Shown here: one piece after another, positions 22,824 to 27,272 of the stretch
How positions within the stretch are numbered: the stretch's first letter is position 1
How the letters are laid out: every line of letters starts with the position of its first letter
Assembly (NCBI GenBank): GCA_902492275.1
Contig: CABUKW010000024.1
Location: forward strand, 1 to 27,272
Source: an uncultured Peptococcaceae bacterium
GTDB taxonomy: Bacteria > Bacillota > Peptococcia > Peptococcales > Peptococcaceae
Direction: 5' to 3'
DNA length: 27,272 nt
Notes under the pieces: generated by a model
Database searches by the model: none
Seen by the model: only the letters and a program-made list of their open reading frames with translations
What the model was told of the DNA's origin: nothing
Translations under genes and position numbers: made by a program

Positions 22824-24278
22824 TTAGAAAATGATGGAACCAACAGGAATCCCCACGACTACTACAACAATGATACTGATAATGGCCATCATCCAGCCAT
22901 ATTTATAAGAGTTGCCCTTGCCAATCCAGTCATTGGTAAACATCAGCGCCGCTGTCGCAGAACCGCCTGGCGTTGCCACAGAAGTGGCCAGAGCAAAGGA
23001 AAACAGCACGCACATCATTACAGGATCACCGCCCAGCTTGATACAGAATTGATACAAAATAGGCGTCATCAGCGCTGCCAACACCAGATTGTGGGCAACC
23101 TGCGTCAGCAAACCGGCGATAATCAGGAATACGGCGCAGAAAGCTAAACCACTGAACTGGGTAAAAATTGGCGATAACAGTTCTACCAGAAAGTCGATTA
23201 CCCCAACTTCCTCGCTGCTCATAGCCGCCGACACTGGCATGGTAGCTACGAACATGATAATCATATCCCAGTTCATGCCATCCTTTGCACAATCAGAGAA
23301 GTTAAAGGAAACCTTCCCTTTGATTTTCAGCATAGCCATCAATACCAACACGAACACCAAGGAACCAGTGATGCCTAAGGCTGTAAAGAATTTAGTAATA
23401 AAGAATTCCTTGGGCAGCACGCTAGGCGCAAACATTGCGAACATGAACAGGCATAGGAAGAAAGCTGCAATTTTCTGTTCTCCGGTCATTTTGACATGCC
23501 GTAAATCCTCAAACATATCGCCAACGCCTTCAAAATTCGAGATGTCTGGCCGTATCACAAATTTCATAATCAGCATATAAATGGCCAGGCAAACGGCAGT
23601 GACGATAAAGGTCAGCACGGTAAAGCTGGCAAAATCGGCTGTCAGGCCATTGGACACTGTCGACAGAGAACCTAAAACCAAAACCTGTACCGCCTTAAAG
23701 GGGAACAGCGCGAACCCCAGCATGGCTGCATAAACAATACCGGCCAGCACAGCCACCGGATATTTCTCCTGTTTTTTGTAGCCCAGCGTATCACAGGCGC
23801 TGTAAAAAATACTGAACAATAACAGGATGGCTGTAAATAAACTAACGGTAGCGCCCAATACATAAGCTGCAATGAAAACCATCAGGGTAAACACATAGGG
23901 ACGGCCCACGCAAATTTTGCGGCTGATAAACCAGTTGGCGATAATTCTGCTCAAACCGATTTTATCCATGTAAGCTGCAAAGATAAAAATAAAGATACAT
24001 AACACGGTGTTAACCGGTGCGCCGAACCCTGCCGTTAAAACAGCATTTACTGTTTGATAGCCGGAAAGGCCCAAAGCCAGCACACCCAACATACTAGGCC
24101 AGACAAACCCAATAAAGGTCCAGCCCCACAATAACCCAATAAAAATGCCCAAAACCTTCATACCAATCGTTTCCAATGAGCCCCATGGCTCCAGATACCC
24201 AATGCCGAACATCAAAGCAATAGTGATGACGGTATGCATCCAATACACCCAGTCTTTTGTTTCTTTCTTTGTACTCAT
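22824..24278 (-). CDS. DASS/SLC13-type anion permease 1
   Basis: This 484-residue membrane protein has about 11-13 hydrophobic helices and two internally related halves. It shows family-like hairpin segments (LGATVSLFTAILLL in the first half, TSVATPGGSATAALMF in the second) that form the substrate site in DASS/ion-transporter proteins. The canonical SNT motif is not present, so the substrate cannot be named; di- or tricarboxylates and sulfonates are family possibilities. GGAGGAGA precedes the ATG. The phosphodiesterase gene follows it, and several palindromes occupy its upstream region. A second permease of the same type lies about 460 bases upstream. Confidence 0.88.
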   Translation of the reverse strand: MSTKKETKDWVYWMHTVITIALMFGIGYLEPWGSLETIGMKVLGIFIGLLWGWTFIGFVWPSMLGVLALGLSGYQTVNAVLTAGFGAPVNTVLCIFIFIFAAYMDKIGLSRIIANWFISRKICVGRPYVFTLMVFIAAYVLGATVSLFTAILLLFSIFYSACDTLGYKKQEKYPVAVLAGIVYAAMLGFALFPFKAVQVLVLGSLSTVSNGLTADFASFTVLTFIVTAVCLAIYMLIMKFVIRPDISNFEGVGDMFEDLRHVKMTGEQKIAAFFLCLFMFAMFAPSVLPKEFFITKFFTALGITGSLVFVLVLMAMLKIKGKVSFNFSDCAKDGMNWDMIIMFVATMPVSAAMSSEEVGVIDFLVELLSPIFTQFSGLAFCAVFLIIAGLLTQVAHNLVLAALMTPILYQFCIKLGGDPVMMCVLFSFALATSVATPGGSATAALMFTNDWIGKGNSYKYGWMMAIISIIVVVVVGIPVGSIIF

Positions 24279-24560
24279 AACTTCATCTCCTCCAAAATTT
24301 CATCTGTCATGATTTCTGTAAAGTATGTTCAACTAGTTGAAGGATTGCGATAATCATTTATCCTCTGTGCGCACAATCACAAGAACCGCAGGCAGCTTTT
24401 TCTTTTGAATAAAATTTTTAATGATAGCTTTCGCAAGCTGCGCTGCCGTTTCTCTTGATGATTTTAATTATAAGTTTTTTTGGTTTCTTGCATAGATAGC
24501 AATAATAGGTTACAGTTCCCCGTTACACATATTTATCATAAGTATTTCTATTAGATTTTA
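24279..24560. promoter_or_regulatory. Upstream regulatory region of permease 1 with several palindromes
   Basis: The region holds the perfect palindromes TTCAACTAGTTGAA (24328-24341) and TGTGCGCACA (24366-24375) and the dyad GATAATCATTTATC (24349-24362). They lie within 100 bases of the permease 1 start. A minus-strand open stretch of about 38 codons ending at 24354 looks like coding sequence but has no start codon. No clean consensus promoter was found. Confidence 0.45.
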
Positions 24561-24566
24561 ACTGCA

Positions 24567-24622
24567 CAAAAAAGACGTTTCCCATCGGCCATTTCTTTCT
24601 CAACAGCTGATACAAAACGTCT
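24567..24622 (-). terminator. Distal terminator-like hairpin after permease 2
   Basis: On the minus strand AGACGTTT (24615-24622) pairs with AAACGTCT (24573-24580) around a 34-base partly structured loop, followed by TTTTTT. It lies just beyond the main terminator of the permease 2 operon. Confidence 0.6.
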
Positions 24623-24644
24623 AACTAAATTATCTTTGCAACAC

Positions 24645-24690
24645 AAAACCTCCCGCAGCGCGGCTATAGCCGATTGCAGGAGGTTTTTAC
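24645..24690 (-). terminator. Terminator of the reductase/permease 2 operon
   Basis: On the minus strand AACCTCC-T-GCA pairs with TGC-G-GGAGGTT, with an internal GGCTATAGCC helix, followed by a TTTT-rich stretch, about 50 bases after the permease 2 stop codon. Confidence 0.8.
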
Positions 24691-24739
24691 AAAAAATTCT
24701 CAATATCCTAGAAAATGCTTTAACTACAAACGTCGCGTC

Positions 24740-26188
24740 TTACAGCGGTAATACTTTGGACAGCGGAATTCCAATAACAAACAGTGAGAAGAAGTTTATC
24801 AATAACATCAGCACTGCGCAAATATATAAATCGGTTGTTTTTGGAATCCATTGCCGATTTCCATGCAATAGCGCTGCAGTAGCACCACCGCTTGGAAATA
24901 ATGTAGCAACTGCGCAGGCCTGCACCAACATCAACATAATAACCCTGGTATCTACGCCCACATCACCAATACTCATCATAATCATCAAAATAATCGGTGT
25001 AAAAATAGTCCCTGTGGCAGCGTTATTGCAAAATTGGGTAATCATACTTACGACTAATACAGCTACAATAATAAAAGCAATGCCTGTTTTTCCTTCCATC
25101 AATGGCTGGGCATACTGCACAAAGAAGTTTTCAATGCCTGTATCAGGATTGCGGAATGCACCAGCAATCGTCAGTGCAGAGGCGATTAAAAATAAAACTT
25201 CCCAGCGTACACCATCAAACATCATTTCGTTTAAAGAACGGCCCTGCTTAAAATTCATAAACAACAGAATACAAACAACGATAGCAGCTACAGCCGTATT
25301 GCCCAACTTATTAAAAAATACCGTAATTGCCCATTCTGCTGGCATAATACCTGGCAGCAGCATACACAAAACATAACCGATAAATACAACGAACACAAAT
25401 TTTTGATAAGAACTTAATGTTTCGTCCAATTTTACATCTGCATGTACCAATTTACTGACATCAGGACGAAAAACATAGCGGCAAACCAGATAATAAACTA
25501 CCACCGACACAAAAGATGTCACCAGCATCCACATCGTATATCCAAAATAATTAATGCTGCTGTTCATAACCGCTTCATACTGACCACAAACAGTGATTGC
25601 CAACGCTTTATATGGAAACATTTGACCAGCGATATTGCCGGAAAACATAACGCCGACCACCATCAGCATAGGCCATTTTTCTCCTGGTTTGTAACCACAC
25701 ACTTCGCAAATCCCATACAAAATATACCAGCAAATCAATAAAGAAGCGGAAGGCGGCAGCAAAGCAGAGCAAACATAGTTCATCATCAGCACTAAAAATG
25801 TCAACACCCAAGGCTTGCCTTTGGCCCATTTAATAGAAACAATTCTCAGGCAAATGTAACGGGTCAGGCCAGCTTTGTCCAATACACCTGCCAGAATATA
25901 AACAAACATCAATAACAAAATCGTGTTATTACCAAAGGCTTCTTTAAATACTCCATTCATATTTGAATAGTCCGTCATTCCCAACATAATTAAGCCTGCA
26001 ATACTGGGCCAATGTAAGCCCACTGTCAACCAGCCATATACCATCCCCAAGAAAATACCAATGATTTTCATACCCAATGGGGTCAAGGGTTCAATTAATG
26101 GCAAAGTGCCAAACCCTGCCATAATGGCAAGACAAATTACACTATGAACGTAGTAGCCTTTCTTGTTTTTGGTTTCATTGAAAATCAT
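24740..26188 (-). CDS. DASS/SLC13-type anion permease 2
   Basis: This 482-residue membrane protein is a paralogue of permease 1: it has the same length, the same N-terminal opening after a KxKGYYVHS segment, and matching hairpin segments (CSALLPPSASLL; TLFPSGGATAALLHG). About 11-13 hydrophobic helices are visible. The ATG at 26186-26188 (MIFNETKNKK) is preferred, with AGGAAGGGCGG upstream; a GTG three codons earlier is too close to the ribosome site. It follows the oxidoreductase gene by 17 bases, so the two are one operon. Coupling to a flavin reductase suggests import of the compound that the reductase reduces, or export of its product. Confidence 0.87.
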   Translation of the reverse strand: MIFNETKNKKGYYVHSVICLAIMAGFGTLPLIEPLTPLGMKIIGIFLGMVYGWLTVGLHWPSIAGLIMLGMTDYSNMNGVFKEAFGNNTILLLMFVYILAGVLDKAGLTRYICLRIVSIKWAKGKPWVLTFLVLMMNYVCSALLPPSASLLICWYILYGICEVCGYKPGEKWPMLMVVGVMFSGNIAGQMFPYKALAITVCGQYEAVMNSSINYFGYTMWMLVTSFVSVVVYYLVCRYVFRPDVSKLVHADVKLDETLSSYQKFVFVVFIGYVLCMLLPGIMPAEWAITVFFNKLGNTAVAAIVVCILLFMNFKQGRSLNEMMFDGVRWEVLFLIASALTIAGAFRNPDTGIENFFVQYAQPLMEGKTGIAFIIVAVLVVSMITQFCNNAATGTIFTPIILMIMMSIGDVGVDTRVIMLMLVQACAVATLFPSGGATAALLHGNRQWIPKTTDLYICAVLMLLINFFSLFVIGIPLSKVLPL

Positions 26189-26205
26189 GTATCGCACCGC
26201 CCTTC

Positions 26206-27272
26206 CTATAAACGCATCGCTGCATCAAAGCCTGTATGCACTGCTGTGCAAATATCGGCAGCCTTCAGACAGTCGCCTACGTTAATAACATCAAAAGCGA
26301 TATCCTTAAACTGGTCGCGAACATTTGCCAGGGCGCGGTTGCCAACAGATAATACAATGGTATCTGCTGCGACAAATCTTTTTTCCTGCTGCACATTCTC
26401 CAGCCATATGCCTGTTTCTGTGATTTCTACACAACGTAAACCAGTCTGATATTGCACGCCTGCCTGTTCCATATAACGCATAATGTGCATACGCTGGCTG
26501 AACTGCGCATTACTGGCAATATTTTCACCCATTTCCACTACCAAGGTTTCATGGCCTTTGCCACCTAAATGAATTGCTGTTTCACAACCCATAGAACCGC
26601 CGCCAATAATAACAACTTTCTTGCCGACCTGCCCCTCATGGCCCAAAACATCCACTGCCTGCATAACATTTTTGTTATTTACACCGGGAATTGGTGGTAC
26701 AACCGGCACTGCACCCACAGCTACAATCACTGCATCGGGGTCGGCAGTTTCTATCATGTCCCTGGTAGCTTCAGTTCCTAATTGAATCGTCACGCCAGCT
26801 TGACGAACCTGCCGAATCAAATATTCTCGAAATTTTTTTACTTCTGCTTTAAACCACATATGGTCGGCAAAAAATAACTGACCGCCTAATTTTTCGCTCT
26901 TTTCATACAGAGTAACCTGATGACCTCGCTGTGCTGCTGTCAGAGCTGCCTGCATACCAGCTACACCGCCACCAATGACAGCCACCTTTTTCTGCTCCGT
27001 TGGCATAGGGATTTTGGCTTTATAAGCGCCCTGTCCATATAAAGGATTCACAGCACATTTCAAATCATAGGTTGCGCTGGCATCAAAAGTAATAGTTTTG
27101 CTGAGTGCGCCTCGTCGTCCAGTATCTACACAATAATTACAACGCAGACATGGGCGGACATCGCCTTCTTGTCCATGACGGACTTTTTCCACCCAGTTTG
27201 GATCTACGTTGGCCTGTCTGGCCATCAACACATAATCGGCTTTTCCTTCTGCTAAAAGATTTTCGGCTAGTT
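26206..27272 (-). CDS. NADH:flavin oxidoreductase, Old Yellow Enzyme/2,4-dienoyl-CoA reductase type (5' end beyond window)
   Basis: Only the C-terminal 355 residues are in the window; the frame is open to the right edge. The visible part begins with the end of the FMN-binding TIM barrel (LMARQANVDPNW). It continues with a Cys cluster CLRCNYC...CAVNP for a [4Fe-4S] centre, then an FAD-binding Rossmann motif VIGGGVAGM and an NAD(P)H-binding motif VVIIGGGSMGCE, ending VINVGDCLKA. The order matches 2,4-dienoyl-CoA reductase and BaiCD-type enoate reductases. The Cys spacing (CX2CX2C, then a long gap) differs somewhat from CX2CX3C. Such enzymes reduce an activated C=C bond. It shares an operon with permease 2. 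Confidence 0.93.
   Translation of the reverse strand, partial: LAENLLAEGKADYVLMARQANVDPNWVEKVRHGQEGDVRPCLRCNYCVDTGRRGALSKTITFDASATYDLKCAVNPLYGQGAYKAKIPMPTEQKKVAVIGGGVAGMQAALTAAQRGHQVTLYEKSEKLGGQLFFADHMWFKAEVKKFREYLIRQVRQAGVTIQLGTEATRDMIETADPDAVIVAVGAVPVVPPIPGVNNKNVMQAVDVLGHEGQVGKKVVIIGGGSMGCETAIHLGGKGHETLVVEMGENIASNAQFSQRMHIMRYMEQAGVQYQTGLRCVEITETGIWLENVQQEKRFVAADTIVLSVGNRALANVRDQFKDIAFDVINVGDCLKAADICTAVHTGFDAAMRL

Noticed and set aside
24636..25376. 246-residue open frame on the plus strand
   Set aside because: It is antisense to permease 2 and starts inside a terminator; its Ile/Asn/Thr-rich composition is a mirror of membrane-protein codons.
1..27272. CRISPR array, insertion sequence or phage genes
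   Set aside because: No regularly spaced repeats, transposase motifs, integrase or structural phage proteins were found on either strand.

Overview
The window looks like chromosomal DNA of a Gram-positive-lineage anaerobe (Bacillota, most likely Clostridia or Negativicutes). The evidence is AGGAGG ribosome sites, a SAM-I riboswitch, an NlpA-type methionine ABC operon, DtxR, PadR and HxlR regulators, and tRNA genes without an encoded CCA. A perfect 16-bp ParB site (parS, 4376-4391) suggests the replication-origin half of the chromosome. Genus cannot be set by eye. There is no phage, transposon or CRISPR array.

Layout. 1-2110: tRNA-Leu(CAA), a secreted copper-amine-oxidase-N-like stalk protein, and a structurally aberrant tRNA-His-like gene with its own promoter and terminator. 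2296-8080: housekeeping block with ychF, a lipoprotein of unknown function, parS, a membrane-anchored metallophosphoesterase with altered active-site residues, and leuS. 8079-9227: a DtxR-family regulator overlapping a DUF4085-like gene, with an operator-like dyad downstream of the promoter. 9509-12491: the metNIQ operon under a near-consensus promoter, SAM-I riboswitch and terminator. 12506-15025: PadR with a DUF2812 membrane protein, a small DUF6809-like protein and an HxlR regulator. 15090-17143: two tandem paralogous radical SAM genes, divergent from hxlR.

17236-27272: a short terminated RNA upstream of a LysR-type regulator, then a run of minus-strand genes. Read in transcription order, these are the C-terminal part of an NADH:flavin oxidoreductase (Old Yellow Enzyme type, cut by the window edge), a DASS/SLC13-type carboxylate permease, tandem terminators, a second DASS/SLC13-type permease, a cytoplasmic alkaline-phosphatase-superfamily phosphodiesterase, a zinc-ribbon protein, an orphan ABC ATPase and a 310-residue protein of unknown function. 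Two permeases next to a reductase and a phosphodiesterase suggest uptake and processing of an organic anion, but the substrate cannot be read from sequence.

Most metabolic genes are conventional. The parts most worth attention are parS, the aberrant tRNA-His-like unit, the LysR leader RNA, the radical SAM pair with an HxlR-type dyad, the substituted phosphoesterase, and the zinc-ribbon/ABC/unknown three-gene set.
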